From: JAJRRL01 sp047404195
GTDB lineage: Bacteria > Pseudomonadota > Gammaproteobacteria > JAJRRL01
DNA length: 64,000 nucleotides
Assembly (NCBI GenBank): GCA_047404195.1
Contig: JBDOIU010000012.1
Span: 107,840 to 171,839, forward strand
Reading direction: 5' to 3'
The notes under the pieces were generated by a model. The model did not search any database, was not told the DNA's origin, and saw nothing but the letters and a program-made list of their open reading frames with translations. This document shows, one piece after another, positions 33,288 to 41,228 of this stretch (positions are counted from its first letter, which is position 1; each line of letters opens with the position of its first letter). Both the position numbers and the translations under genes were made by a program.

Positions 33288-33650
33288 ATGATGTCTAATC
33301 AAAAGTGCAAAATAAAGTCAGGGGATAACATCATTGTTATTGCTGGCGTCCACAAGGGTCACACCGGTGTGGTTAATCGTGTTAAGCTTATCAGCAAGAA
33401 GGGTAAGCAGCCTAGTTTTTATGTTTACGTTGACGGAATTACATGTAAAAAACATGTTCGACCAAACCCAAACAAAGAAACAGAGGGCGGCATTATGGAT
33501 GTTGCTAAGGCAATCCACGTGAGCAATGTAGCAATCAATAATCCTGATTCAAACGCTGCAGATCGAATCGGCTATGCTACTGATGACAGTGGTAAGCACA
33601 GAATTTACCGTAAGACTCAAAAGTCTGTAGATAGACAGGGGGCTAAATAA
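33288..33650 (+). CDS. rplX: 50S ribosomal protein L24
   Basis: An assembly-initiator protein with a KOW motif: KIKSGDNIIVIAGVHKGHTG. The conserved segments VDGITCKKHVRPNPNKETEG and DRIGYATDDSGKHRIYRKT follow. At 120 residues it is about 15 longer than E. coli L24, the extra being spread through the middle and the C-terminus. Two ATGs are adjacent (33288 and 33291). The stop overlaps the rplE start. Confidence 0.95.
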   Translation: MMSNQKCKIKSGDNIIVIAGVHKGHTGVVNRVKLISKKGKQPSFYVYVDGITCKKHVRPNPNKETEGGIMDVAKAIHVSNVAINNPDSNAADRIGYATDDSGKHRIYRKTQKSVDRQGAK

Positions 33651-34213
33651 TGTCATCTTTAAAGCAGGATTTCATCGAGAATATGCTGCCAGCTCTGCAG
33701 AAGAAGCTGGGCGTTAACATCAATGCTGTACCCAAATTGAGCAAAATTACCATCAACATGGGGCTTGGTGAAGCACTCAAAGATAAAAAGGTTTTAGATG
33801 CAGCTGTTGCAGAATTAAGTGCAATATCTGGTCAAAAGGCACAAGTCACTGTTGCTCGAAAGTCAATTGCTGGCTTCAGTATTCGTGATGGCTACCCAAT
33901 TGGCTGCAAAGTAACATTGCGTGGCGATAGGATGTATGAATTTTTTCAGCGTCTCATCTCTGTCGCAATACCACGGATTCGTGACTTTAGGGGTTTCTCT
34001 GCAAAGTCGTTCGATAGGCAGGGCAACTACTCCCTGGGTATTAAAGAGCAATTATGCTTCGCTGAGATTGACTTTGACAAAGTCGAGGCAGTACGTGGTA
34101 TGGACATTGCAATAACAACAACAGCAACCAACAAAGAAGATGGCTATCACTTACTGACAGCTTTCGGTTTTCCATTCAAAGAGAAGGAGTTATACGATGC
34201 CAAAGAAAAGTAA
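33650..34213 (+). CDS. rplE: 50S ribosomal protein L5
   Basis: L5 binds 5S rRNA. The 187-residue protein has KITINMGLGEALKDKKVLDA, SGQKAQVTVARKSIAGFSIR, RDGYPIGCKVTLRGDRMYEF and the C-terminal DIAITTTATNKEDGYHLLTA. Its last 17 bases overlap rpsN, a longer overlap than the usual few bases. Confidence 0.97.
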   Translation: MSSLKQDFIENMLPALQKKLGVNINAVPKLSKITINMGLGEALKDKKVLDAAVAELSAISGQKAQVTVARKSIAGFSIRDGYPIGCKVTLRGDRMYEFFQRLISVAIPRIRDFRGFSAKSFDRQGNYSLGIKEQLCFAEIDFDKVEAVRGMDIAITTTATNKEDGYHLLTAFGFPFKEKELYDAKEK

Positions 34214-34484
34214 GGCAGCGTCACATAAACGAAAATGTGAGCAATCCACTCGCCACTTTAAAAATAGACTCGAACTACGTAAGCTGTCTCGAAGTGGTGA
34301 TATTGATGCAATGTTTAAGCTTCAAAAGTCCCCACGCAACAGAAGTCACGTTAGAGCAATCACACGCTGTAATGTGTGTAAAAGGCCACATGCCGTATAC
34401 AAAAAATTTGGCTTGTGTCGTATTTGTTTACGTAAGTTCCTTGTGCTCGGTAGAATACCTGGCGCAAGAAAGTCAAGTTGGTAG
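34197..34484 (+). CDS. rpsN: 30S ribosomal protein S14, long form with a zinc ribbon
   Basis: S14 is a 30S head protein. This one is 95 residues. The N-terminal half resembles the long, zinc-free type (CEQSTRHFKNRLELRKLSRS, MFKLQKSPRNRSHVRA). The C-terminal half, TRCNVCKRPHAVYKKFGLCR then ICLRKFLVLGRIPGARKSSW, holds two Cys-x-x-Cys pairs 12 residues apart. It closely matches the short zinc-binding form ([20 protein letters not shown]...). The gene therefore looks like a hybrid. The start lies inside rplE, with AAGGAG upstream of the ATG at 34197. Confidence 0.94.
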   Translation: MPKKSKAASHKRKCEQSTRHFKNRLELRKLSRSGDIDAMFKLQKSPRNRSHVRAITRCNVCKRPHAVYKKFGLCRICLRKFLVLGRIPGARKSSW

Positions 34485-34496
34485 GGGTATACTATT

Positions 34497-34919
34497 ATGA
34501 CAATGCAAGATCCAATTTCAGATATGCTCGTTCGCATCAAGAATGCAGCAGCAGTCGGCAAGGCTTCTGTTTCTATGCCAAGCTCTAAGATCAAGGTTTC
34601 CATCTCAGAGTTGCTAAAGAGAGAAGGTTATATTCTTGGTTTCAATCAAGAGCCAGCAAACGACACCAGATCATTCCCAGAGTTAACTTTGCAGTTGAAA
34701 TACACATACGAAGGTACTCAAAAGAAAAAAACAAGCGTTATTTCCACTCTAAAACGTGTCAGTCGTTGTGGCTGTCGAGTTTACAGTGGCTATGACAAGT
34801 TGCCAAAAGTAGACAACGGCCTTGGTGTTGCTGTTGTATCTACGCCATCAGGCATCAAGACAGACAGAGAAGCTTTCAAACTCAAGATGGGTGGCGAAGT
34901 CTTATTTACAATTAGTTAG
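34497..34919 (+). CDS. rpsH: 30S ribosomal protein S8
   Basis: S8 binds 16S rRNA and in E. coli represses the spc operon. The 140-residue protein has MQDPISDMLVRIKNAAAVGK, the S8 core VISTLKRVSRCGCRVYSGYD and the C-terminal GLGVAVVSTPSGIKTDREAF then KLKMGGEVLFTIS. The motif AVVSTPSGI is typical. Position between rpsN and rplF is standard. Confidence 0.96.
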   Translation: MTMQDPISDMLVRIKNAAAVGKASVSMPSSKIKVSISELLKREGYILGFNQEPANDTRSFPELTLQLKYTYEGTQKKKTSVISTLKRVSRCGCRVYSGYDKLPKVDNGLGVAVVSTPSGIKTDREAFKLKMGGEVLFTIS

Positions 34920-34929
34920 TGAGGATATA

Positions 34930-35475
34930 ATGGTTAGTCGAGTCGGAAAAATGCCTATTCCCTTAACTGATGGTGCTAAGGCAACATTGGATGGCAATCT
35001 GTTAACTGTAACTGGTAAGTTGGGAACTTTGAAGCGTGAATTTCATCCTGCTGTTGAGCTGAAATTGCAAGATGACACTCTTTACGTTGTTGAGTCTAGC
35101 AACCCACCACGTAAAGTTAATATCAGCGCGATGCAAGGTTTATCAAGATCCCTAGCCAATAATATGGTTATTGGTGTTACCAAGGGTTTTGAGAAAAAAC
35201 TAGCATTGGTTGGTGTGGGTTACCGTGCGAAGTTGGCTGTTAAAGCAATTAACCTAGAACTTGGTTTTTCTCATCCTGTTCAATTTAAATTGCCAGAAGG
35301 TGTCACTGCTGAGGTTCCTTCGCAAACAGAGATTGTCCTTAAGGGCACAGATAAGCAGCTTGTCAATGAAATGGCAGCACAAATTCGTCGTATTCGTCCC
35401 CCAGAGCCATATAAGGGCAAGGGTGTCAGATATGCTGACGAGACCATCATTAAGAAAGAGGTGAAGAAAAAATAA
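34930..35475 (+). CDS. rplF: 50S ribosomal protein L6
   Basis: The 181-residue protein begins MVSRVGKMPIPLTDGAKATL and has KLALVGVGYRAKLAVKAINL, LGFSHPVQFKLPEGVTAEVP and the C-terminal RPPEPYKGKGVRYADETIIK. The ATG at 34930 has TGAGGATATA upstream. A longer frame from 34822 overlaps rpsH and is not credible. The stop overlaps rplR (TAATG). Confidence 0.97.
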   Translation: MVSRVGKMPIPLTDGAKATLDGNLLTVTGKLGTLKREFHPAVELKLQDDTLYVVESSNPPRKVNISAMQGLSRSLANNMVIGVTKGFEKKLALVGVGYRAKLAVKAINLELGFSHPVQFKLPEGVTAEVPSQTEIVLKGTDKQLVNEMAAQIRRIRPPEPYKGKGVRYADETIIKKEVKKK

Positions 35476-35855
35476 TGGCTGTACTTAGAAAATACAAAAC
35501 TGAATCACGCAACCGCTTTGAGCGCCGTAAGCGTCGTACTAAAGGTTCTCTTGCCACAAGAGATTTGCCTGTGCTGATGATTCGTAAAACGAATAGTCAT
35601 CTTTACGCAACAGTGACAAATCCAAATGGTGCGGAAACGATAGCTTCCATTTCAACTGCACACCCTTCATTGGCCGACAAGGTTTCAAAAGGTGTGAAAC
35701 GTAAAGAGTCTGCTACTCTGTTAGGGTCATCTATTGCTGCTTCCCTGAAGGACAAAGGCATCAAGCAGGTTGCATTCAATCGTAACGGTTACCTCTATCA
35801 CGGCGTCGTGGCTGCATTTGCTCAGTCTGTCCGCGATTCTGGAATCACAATTTAA
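35475..35855 (+). CDS. rplR: 50S ribosomal protein L18
   Basis: L18 binds 5S rRNA with L5. The 126-residue protein has the basic N-terminus RNRFERRKRRTKGSLATRDL, the core PVLMIRKTNSHLYATVTNPN and the C-terminal VAFNRNGYLYHGVVAAFAQS. The overlap with rplF suggests translational coupling. Confidence 0.95.
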   Translation: MAVLRKYKTESRNRFERRKRRTKGSLATRDLPVLMIRKTNSHLYATVTNPNGAETIASISTAHPSLADKVSKGVKRKESATLLGSSIAASLKDKGIKQVAFNRNGYLYHGVVAAFAQSVRDSGITI

Positions 35856-35869
35856 GCTGGAGGAATACA

Positions 35870-36394
35870 ATGGCAACAAGTGCGAATTTGAATCTTGCTG
35901 AAAAAAATATTGCATTAGCAAGAACGTCTGCTACAACTCGTGGTGGCCGAAATATGAGTTACCGTGCATTGACAGTAGCAGGACAGAAAGTATCTGAAAC
36001 TGAGGTTTTGGTTGGTTTCGGGATTGGGAAATCAATCGAGGTACCATCTGCAATGCAAAAAGCTGCAGATGAGGCGAGAAGGGATATGCTTTCAGTTCGT
36101 CTAGTTAATAAAACATTCTATCATCGAGTTGAGGCAACACACGGTGCAACTAAAGTCATCATCATGCCAGCACCAAAAGGAACAGGTATCATTGCTGGTA
36201 AAGCCATGCGTGCTGTTTTCGAGGTCATGGGTGTAGAAAATGTGTTGGCGAAGTGTGTTGGTTCACGAAACCCAATCAATGTGGTTCGTGCAACTATTAA
36301 AGCACTTGGATCAATGAGTACACCAGAAAGTGTTGCTGCCAAGCGTGGTAAGCGCGTTGCAGATATATGGGACGGAGGGGACTCAAGTGAATAA
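35870..36394 (+). CDS. rpsE: 30S ribosomal protein S5 with an altered spectinomycin-loop region
   Basis: S5 shapes the decoding region. The 174-residue protein shows GGRNMSYRALTVAGQKV, then VLVGFGIGKSIEVPSAMQKA, PKGTGIIAGKAMRAVFEVMG and NPINVVRATIKALGSM. In the N-terminal domain the strand linking GGR to VGFG is about three residues longer than in E. coli (GQKVSETEVLVGFG against GDGNGRVGFG). This is close to the spectinomycin-resistance loop. The stop overlaps the rpmD GTG start by eight bases. Confidence 0.96.
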   Translation: MATSANLNLAEKNIALARTSATTRGGRNMSYRALTVAGQKVSETEVLVGFGIGKSIEVPSAMQKAADEARRDMLSVRLVNKTFYHRVEATHGATKVIIMPAPKGTGIIAGKAMRAVFEVMGVENVLAKCVGSRNPINVVRATIKALGSMSTPESVAAKRGKRVADIWDGGDSSE

Positions 36395-36572
36395 ATGCCG
36401 CATCAAGCTTGTTAAAAGCAAATTTGGTAGAAAGCCAGGCCACAGAGAGTCAGTCGAAGGTTTAGGCTTAAGAAAGATTAACGATGAAGTGATTCATGAC
36501 TTAGATGATCCATGCATCAATGGTATGGTCAAGGCTGCTCATTATATGCTGAGTGTCACACCAGCAGAATAA
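36387..36572 (+). CDS. rpmD: 50S ribosomal protein L30
   Basis: A 61-residue protein that starts at GTG (VNKCRIKLVKSKFGRKPGHR) and continues SVEGLGLRKINDEVIHDL; GLGLRKI is the family signature. I chose the GTG because GGAGGGG lies seven bases upstream and no ATG fits. It overlaps rpsE, which matches the rpsE-rpmD-rplO order. Confidence 0.92.
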   Translation: MNKCRIKLVKSKFGRKPGHRESVEGLGLRKINDEVIHDLDDPCINGMVKAAHYMLSVTPAE

Positions 36573-36587
36573 CGGAAGAGGTTCCCA

Positions 36588-37037
36588 ATGTTATACAATC
36601 AGTTGAAAAAAAACAGTGCCAGTCAGTCCAAAAAGCGGCTTGCGCGTGGGATTGGTTCAGGTTTTGGCAAAACGGCTGGTCGAGGCCATAAAGGTCAAAA
36701 ATCCCGTTCCGGTGGTAATCTTCGAGTTGGTTTTGAAGGTGGTCAAACCTCATTTGCAAGACGATTACCAAAGTTTGGTTTTAAGTTTATTCAGTATCGT
36801 GTTGCTCAGCGTGATAGTTACGGACTCTCTAAGTTCACTATTTTCCCTGATACTGAAATCACGCTCGATTTACTTGTTAAGTCTGGTATGATCGATCATC
36901 GTGTTAAGCGTTTAAAAATTTACCTTGATTGTGAAGCCGGTGCGATTACTAAAGCACTAAAATTTTCATCGAAAGGAATCGTATTGTCTGCTGGTGCAAT
37001 TAAAGCAGTTCAAGCAGCAGGCGGCAGTCAGGAGTAA
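36588..37037 (+). CDS. rplO: 50S ribosomal protein L15
   Basis: The 149-residue protein shows the glycine-rich N-terminal part LARGIGSGFGKTAGRGHKGQ, KSRSGGNLRVGFEGGQTSFA and RRLPKFGFKF. The C-terminal domain ends GIVLSAGAIKAVQAAGGSQE. It follows rpmD by 15 bases and ends two bases before secY. Confidence 0.96.
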   Translation: MLYNQLKKNSASQSKKRLARGIGSGFGKTAGRGHKGQKSRSGGNLRVGFEGGQTSFARRLPKFGFKFIQYRVAQRDSYGLSKFTIFPDTEITLDLLVKSGMIDHRVKRLKIYLDCEAGAITKALKFSSKGIVLSAGAIKAVQAAGGSQE

Positions 37038-37039
37038 TC

Positions 37040-38347
37040 ATGCGCAGACGGACGGAAGCATCTACCACATCTGATCTTAAAAAAAGAATCTTTTTTGTAC
37101 TTTTTGCCTTATTGGTATTCAGAATAGGTAATGTTTTTGTTGTGCCTGGTATTGACGCATCAAAACTACTTGCTATGTCACATAAGTACTCACATGGGGT
37201 GTTGGGTATTTTCAGTATGTTTACTGGAGGTGCGTTGCAACGCATGACGATCTTTGCCTTAGGTGTCATGCCATACATTTCTGCTTCGATTATCGTGCAG
37301 TTATTCACTCCAATGACTCCGAGTATGAAGCAGCTACAGTCAGAGGGTGCTGCAGGCCGCCGTAAGCTTAACCAGTATACACGGTATCTGACAGCCGGCA
37401 TTGCCTTTGTGCAGGCTATTGGTATTTCCAAATGGCTAATGGCAAACAATACGGTGGCAATTCACCAAAACCCACTTTTCTTTTACTTCGTTGCTGTTGT
37501 CACACTTGTTACCGGGGCAATGTTCTTAATGTGGCTAGGGGAGCAGGTAACAGAGCGTGGTATTGGTAACGGTATTTCGTTGCTGATTACGGCAGGTATT
37601 TTATCCCGCTTACCCTCTGCTGTTGGTGCTATATTCACACAAGTTCAGCAAGGTCAAATGCAAGTGATTACATTGCTCCTGATTGTTGCGATGATACTGT
37701 TAGTGGTTGGTTTTGTTGTCTTTTTTGAAAGTGCTCAGCGTCGAATTGGTACAGAGTACCCTAAGCGGCATGATCATCGTGGTAGAGGCAATATGGCCCA
37801 AAAAAGCCACCTCCCTCTTAAATTGAACACTGCTGGCGTCATACCCGTGATCTTCGCACAGGCAATCACATCTGTACCCGGTATGCTGGCATCGTCTTTT
37901 GCTACCGCTCACGGACTTACATGGTTACATACTGTCGCACTCAACCTATCTTTCGGTCATATCCCATACTTTGTATTCTTTTTTGTGTCTGTGTTTTTCT
38001 TCTCTTTTTTCTGGGCAAGCATCAACCAGAACCCCAATGAAACGGCAGATCAACTGAAACAGCAGGGTGTTGTTGTAGCGCGTTTACGACCTGGTAAGCA
38101 AACCGCTCAATATATAGAAAAAATTATGGATAGGCTGACTGTTATCGGTGCTACTTATTTGAGTTTAGTTGCAATTTTGCCTCAAGTGTTAACACATGTG
38201 TGGGGCCTGCCTTTTTACTTCGGTGGGACATCAATTCTGATTGTTGTCGTTGTGTTGCTCGATTTTGGATCACAGCTGCAATCTCATTTGATGAGTAGTC
38301 GCTACAGCAGTCTTATGAAGAGCCGCCAAGGCGGGTTCGTGAAATGA
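37040..38347 (+). CDS. secY: Preprotein translocase subunit SecY
   Basis: SecY forms the protein-conducting channel of the inner membrane with SecE (11252-11629). The 435-residue protein has the ten-helix pattern, starting RIFFVLFALLVFRIGNVFVV. Conserved parts are ALGVMPYISASIIVQL, GEQVTERGIGNGISLLI and the cytoplasmic loop LPLKLNTAGVIPVIFAQAIT. ETADQLKQQGVVVARLRPGK and the terminal LLDFGSQLQSHLMSSRY follow. RGRGNMAQKSHLPL stands for the RRY/GG loop. The start is two bases after rplO. Confidence 0.98.
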   Translation: MRRRTEASTTSDLKKRIFFVLFALLVFRIGNVFVVPGIDASKLLAMSHKYSHGVLGIFSMFTGGALQRMTIFALGVMPYISASIIVQLFTPMTPSMKQLQSEGAAGRRKLNQYTRYLTAGIAFVQAIGISKWLMANNTVAIHQNPLFFYFVAVVTLVTGAMFLMWLGEQVTERGIGNGISLLITAGILSRLPSAVGAIFTQVQQGQMQVITLLLIVAMILLVVGFVVFFESAQRRIGTEYPKRHDHRGRGNMAQKSHLPLKLNTAGVIPVIFAQAITSVPGMLASSFATAHGLTWLHTVALNLSFGHIPYFVFFFVSVFFFSFFWASINQNPNETADQLKQQGVVVARLRPGKQTAQYIEKIMDRLTVIGATYLSLVAILPQVLTHVWGLPFYFGGTSILIVVVVLLDFGSQLQSHLMSSRYSSLMKSRQGGFVK

Positions 38348-38371
38348 AAAGGATTATTTAGGGTAAATTGC

Positions 38372-38400
38372 TTGCACATTGTTGTAATTAGTAATAAGAT
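38372..38400 (+). promoter_or_regulatory. Predicted promoter of rpmJ and the alpha operon
   Basis: TTGCAC, 17-base spacer, TAAGAT, in the 128-base gap after secY. A second -10-like TATAAT lies at 38418-38423. Extra promoters before the alpha operon are common. The gap 38348-38475 otherwise holds no gene. Confidence 0.45.
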
Positions 38401-38475
38401 AATGTGCTAGCGTTGGTTATAATTTGTACCGCATTGCTCGCAGAGCATACGGTTTTGCTTGAATTGGGGGTTTTT

Positions 38476-38592
38476 ATGAAAGTCAGAGCATCAGTTGGGA
38501 AAATGTGTTCTCACTGCCAAATTGTGAAACGTAAGGGTAAAATTTTTGTTTTGTGCAAAAAAAACCCTAAGCACAAACAGCGTCAGGGGTAA
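38476..38592 (+). CDS. rpmJ: 50S ribosomal protein L36
   Basis: A 38-residue zinc-binding protein: MKVRASVGKMCSHCQIVKRK then GKIFVLCKKNPKHKQRQG. It has the Cys-x-x-Cys...Cys...His set of the zinc (C+) form. The ATG at 38476 follows GGGGGTTTTT. Its place between secY and rpsM is standard. Confidence 0.96.
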   Translation: MKVRASVGKMCSHCQIVKRKGKIFVLCKKNPKHKQRQG

Positions 38593-38654
38593 GCGGTTCA
38601 TCATAGCTTTCGGGCTAGATGGCGTACATGATTACTTGATATTACTTAAATAGT

Positions 38655-38679
38655 CCGTTAAGATAATGTTCCTTAACGG
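38655..38679 (+). promoter_or_regulatory. Hairpin in the rpsM leader (possible S4-binding site)
   Basis: CCGTTAAG pairs with CTTAACGG around a nine-base loop, 24 bases before the rpsM ATG. In E. coli, S4 represses the alpha operon by binding a pseudoknot at this place. I see the hairpin but not the full pseudoknot. Confidence 0.35.
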
Positions 38680-38702
38680 TCCAAACTGGAGTTTTTAAAA
38701 AA

Positions 38703-39062
38703 ATGGCAAGCAACGTTATTCGTATTGAAAACATCATCATGCCTGGTAATAAGCATGTTGAGATTTCACTCACAGAAATATACGGCATTGGTAGAAAAAC
38801 AGCACAAGACGTTTGTGCGCAAGCAAATGTCAGTCCGTCTGCTAAGTTTAATGATCTGTCAGCTGATGAAGTAGAAACCATCCGTACTCTCGTTAAAAGT
38901 ATAGAGGTAGAGGGTGTGCTTCGACGTCGTGTTGCTATGAATATCAAGCGTTTGAAAGATATCAGGTGCTATCGTGGTTCTCGTCACAAAAATGGCTTAC
39001 CACAACGTCAGAGAACCAAAACCAATGCCAAGACTGCTAAGAAGCGCAAAGGTAAAAACTAA
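38703..39062 (+). CDS. rpsM: 30S ribosomal protein S13
   Basis: S13 contacts tRNA and the large subunit. The 119-residue protein has the helix-hairpin-helix TEIYGIGRKTAQDVCAQANV, then KRLKDIRCYRGSRHKNGLPQ and RQRTKTNAKTAKKRKG. The conserved GLPVRGQRTKTNA is one residue shorter here (GLPQRQRTKTNA). The ATG has TGGAG 12 bases upstream. Confidence 0.95.
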   Translation: MASNVIRIENIIMPGNKHVEISLTEIYGIGRKTAQDVCAQANVSPSAKFNDLSADEVETIRTLVKSIEVEGVLRRRVAMNIKRLKDIRCYRGSRHKNGLPQRQRTKTNAKTAKKRKGKN

Positions 39063-39074
39063 GGAGTTATAACC

Positions 39075-39545
39075 ATGTCAGAAACAAACACCAGCTCTGA
39101 AACTGTTGTTGGAGGTGTTAAATCCGATACTCATCCACCTGCCAGATCTTCGTCAGGTCGCTCATCTTCATCTGCAGGCCGTGATTCTGGTCGATCTCAT
39201 GCAGAAGGTACTTTTCACATAACGGCGACATATAACAACCTTCAATCATGCTTCGTAGATAATGCTGGAAACACTGTTGCTTGGGCGAGTGCTGGTGAAG
39301 ATAACCGAGGCGCCAAACGTGCTACGCCGTATGCTGCTGCTGGTGTCGCTAAAAAACTAGTAGGTCGTTTAAAGGATAAGCTTCCAAAACTACAGCGAGC
39401 CAAAGCCATCGTACGTGGTGCTGGTCAGGGTAGTATTGATGCATGTTTGAAAGAATTGCACAGACATTATGATTTGTGCTCTCTTGAGAACCGTACGCCG
39501 CTGCCTCACAACGGCTGTCGTCCACCTAAAGAAAAACGTAATTAA
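39075..39545 (+). CDS. rpsK: 30S ribosomal protein S11, extended and diverged
   Basis: S11 lies on the 30S platform. The product is 156 residues against about 129. A Ser-rich N-terminal stretch of about 44 residues (TSSETVVGGVKSDTHPPARS, SSGRSSSSAGRDSGRSH) replaces the usual basic N-terminus. The fold is recognisable in GTFHITATYNNLQSCFVDNA and in the C-terminal PLPHNGCRPPKEKRN, where the isoaspartate Asn-Gly site is kept. The conserved GPGxGRE turn is replaced by RGAGQGSIDACLKEL. Position between rpsM and rpsD leaves no doubt of identity. Confidence 0.93.
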   Translation: MSETNTSSETVVGGVKSDTHPPARSSSGRSSSSAGRDSGRSHAEGTFHITATYNNLQSCFVDNAGNTVAWASAGEDNRGAKRATPYAAAGVAKKLVGRLKDKLPKLQRAKAIVRGAGQGSIDACLKELHRHYDLCSLENRTPLPHNGCRPPKEKRN

Positions 39546-39562
39546 TTTAAGGGGTAGCAATT

Positions 39563-40207
39563 ATGCCTAAGAATACAGGCCCACGCGTACAAAGCGCACG
39601 CGCCAAAAAACACAGAAGAAATGGTGTTTGTCATGTTGGTTCCTTCAGCGGAATTAAGCCTTATACAAGCAAGTGCCGTACTGAAGCAGCTCCTGGTCAG
39701 CATGGCCAACGTCGTGGTGGTAAGCCATCAGACTTTGCGATCCAGTTACGTAAGAAACAGGAAATAAAGCAAGCCTTTAATATGCAAGAAGGTCCATTCC
39801 GTCGCTTATACGAGCGTGCATCACGCATGAAAGGTCCTACAGGTGATAACCTACTTCAATTGCTCCACCTGCGTTTAGACAGTGTCGTTTTTGAAATGGG
39901 CTTTGCAGCCACAAGAGCCGAAGCACGCCAACTTGTTTCACATAAACTGATATTAGTGAATGGTTTTGTTGTTAATATTCCGTCTTTTTCTTTGAAGGCA
40001 GGCGATGTAGTCTCTGTTCGTGAAAAAGCCAAATCTCAAAACCGCATTCACGCTGCTCTCGAATTGCTAGATTCAAGAGAATCTGTTTCATGGGTAACTG
40101 TGGATAAATCAGCCCTTTCTGGTAGTGTTAATGCTTTACCTGATTTGTCTGAAATGCCCGAAGGATTGTTATCTGTTAACCTAGTCATCGAGTTCTACTC
40201 TAAATAG
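39563..40207 (+). CDS. rpsD: 30S ribosomal protein S4
   Basis: S4 binds first to 16S rRNA and represses the alpha operon. The 214-residue protein contains CRTEAAPGQHGQRRGGKPSD, LRKKQEIKQAFNMQEGPFRR and the S4 RNA-binding domain LRLDSVVFEMGFAATRAEAR then QLVSHKLILVNGFVVN. The N-terminal part (GPRVQSARAKKHRRNGVCHV) is diverged, and the zinc-type Cys cluster is absent, as usual in gammaproteobacteria. Confidence 0.96.
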   Translation: MPKNTGPRVQSARAKKHRRNGVCHVGSFSGIKPYTSKCRTEAAPGQHGQRRGGKPSDFAIQLRKKQEIKQAFNMQEGPFRRLYERASRMKGPTGDNLLQLLHLRLDSVVFEMGFAATRAEARQLVSHKLILVNGFVVNIPSFSLKAGDVVSVREKAKSQNRIHAALELLDSRESVSWVTVDKSALSGSVNALPDLSEMPEGLLSVNLVIEFYSK

Positions 40208-40218
40208 GGGATCTACTT

Positions 40219-41205
40219 ATGTCAGAGTTCTATTCACAGTTTCTTACGCCTGAAAAAGCGACTATTTCAGCTCCAGATTCAAGACCAAATACGCATGTGA
40301 TATCATTGGAACCGCTAGAGCGCGGTTTCGGTCATACACTAGGTAATGCCCTACGTCGCATTCTGATATCATCCATGCCTGGTACTGCTGTTGAAGAAGT
40401 CAAAATTGAGTCTGTTCAGCACGAGTATAGTGCAATTGAGGGTGTTAAAGAAGATGTAGTCGATATCATTCTACAGATTAAGCGTCTTGCAATTGCAATG
40501 CCTGATCGTGACGAGGTGATTCTTCATCTGAATAAGTCAGAAGAGGGACCGGTATACGCCTCTGATATTGCTGAAGAAACAGGTGTAACTATAGTTAACC
40601 CTGATCTTGTGCTTGCTCATTTAACACCGGGTGGACAGCTTAATATGACACTGAAGGTCACTACAGGGCGTGGCTATGTTGCTGCTTCTAGTCGTGTAAA
40701 CCATCAAGAAGCAAAAGAGTTGGGAGTCATTCTTGTTGATTCCGCATACTCTCCAGTCAGGCGTGTTACTTATCGTGTTGAAAATTTCCGTGTTGAAAAT
40801 CGGACTGACTTAGATAAGTTGGTCATTGAGTTAGAGACTGATGGGACTATTGACCCCGAAGAAGCTCTGAAAACATCAGCAAACTTGCTTCAATATCAAT
40901 TGCAAGCATTTGTAACTATCCCACAAGATCAAATGCCATCAGGTACAGCGTCACAGAATACCATTGAGCCTATCCTGATGCGTCCTGTTGATGATTTAGA
41001 GTTAACTGTTCGCGCAGCTAACTGTTTGAAAGCTGAGAATATCCATTATATCGGTGACCTAGTTCAAAAATCTGAAAATGATTTATTGAAAACTCCAAAC
41101 TTAGGACGTAAGTCTCTCACGGAAATTAAAACTGTGTTAGCAACACGTGGTCTTAATTTGGGTATGATCATTCCTGAGTGGGTCTCAACTGATCGTCATT
41201 TTTAA
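40219..41205 (+). CDS. rpoA: DNA-directed RNA polymerase subunit alpha
   Basis: RpoA dimers start polymerase assembly. The 328-residue protein has the N-terminal domain (LEPLERGFGHTLGNALRRIL, SSMPGTAVEEVKIESVQHEY). A linker (IPQDQMPSGTASQNTIEPIL) follows, then the C-terminal domain that binds UP elements (VDDLELTVRAANCLKAENIH, LGRKSLTEIKTVLATRGLNL). Length and order are normal. Confidence 0.98.
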   Translation: MSEFYSQFLTPEKATISAPDSRPNTHVISLEPLERGFGHTLGNALRRILISSMPGTAVEEVKIESVQHEYSAIEGVKEDVVDIILQIKRLAIAMPDRDEVILHLNKSEEGPVYASDIAEETGVTIVNPDLVLAHLTPGGQLNMTLKVTTGRGYVAASSRVNHQEAKELGVILVDSAYSPVRRVTYRVENFRVENRTDLDKLVIELETDGTIDPEEALKTSANLLQYQLQAFVTIPQDQMPSGTASQNTIEPILMRPVDDLELTVRAANCLKAENIHYIGDLVQKSENDLLKTPNLGRKSLTEIKTVLATRGLNLGMIIPEWVSTDRHF

Positions 41206-41228
41206 TCATTATATGTGAAGAGGTTTTT

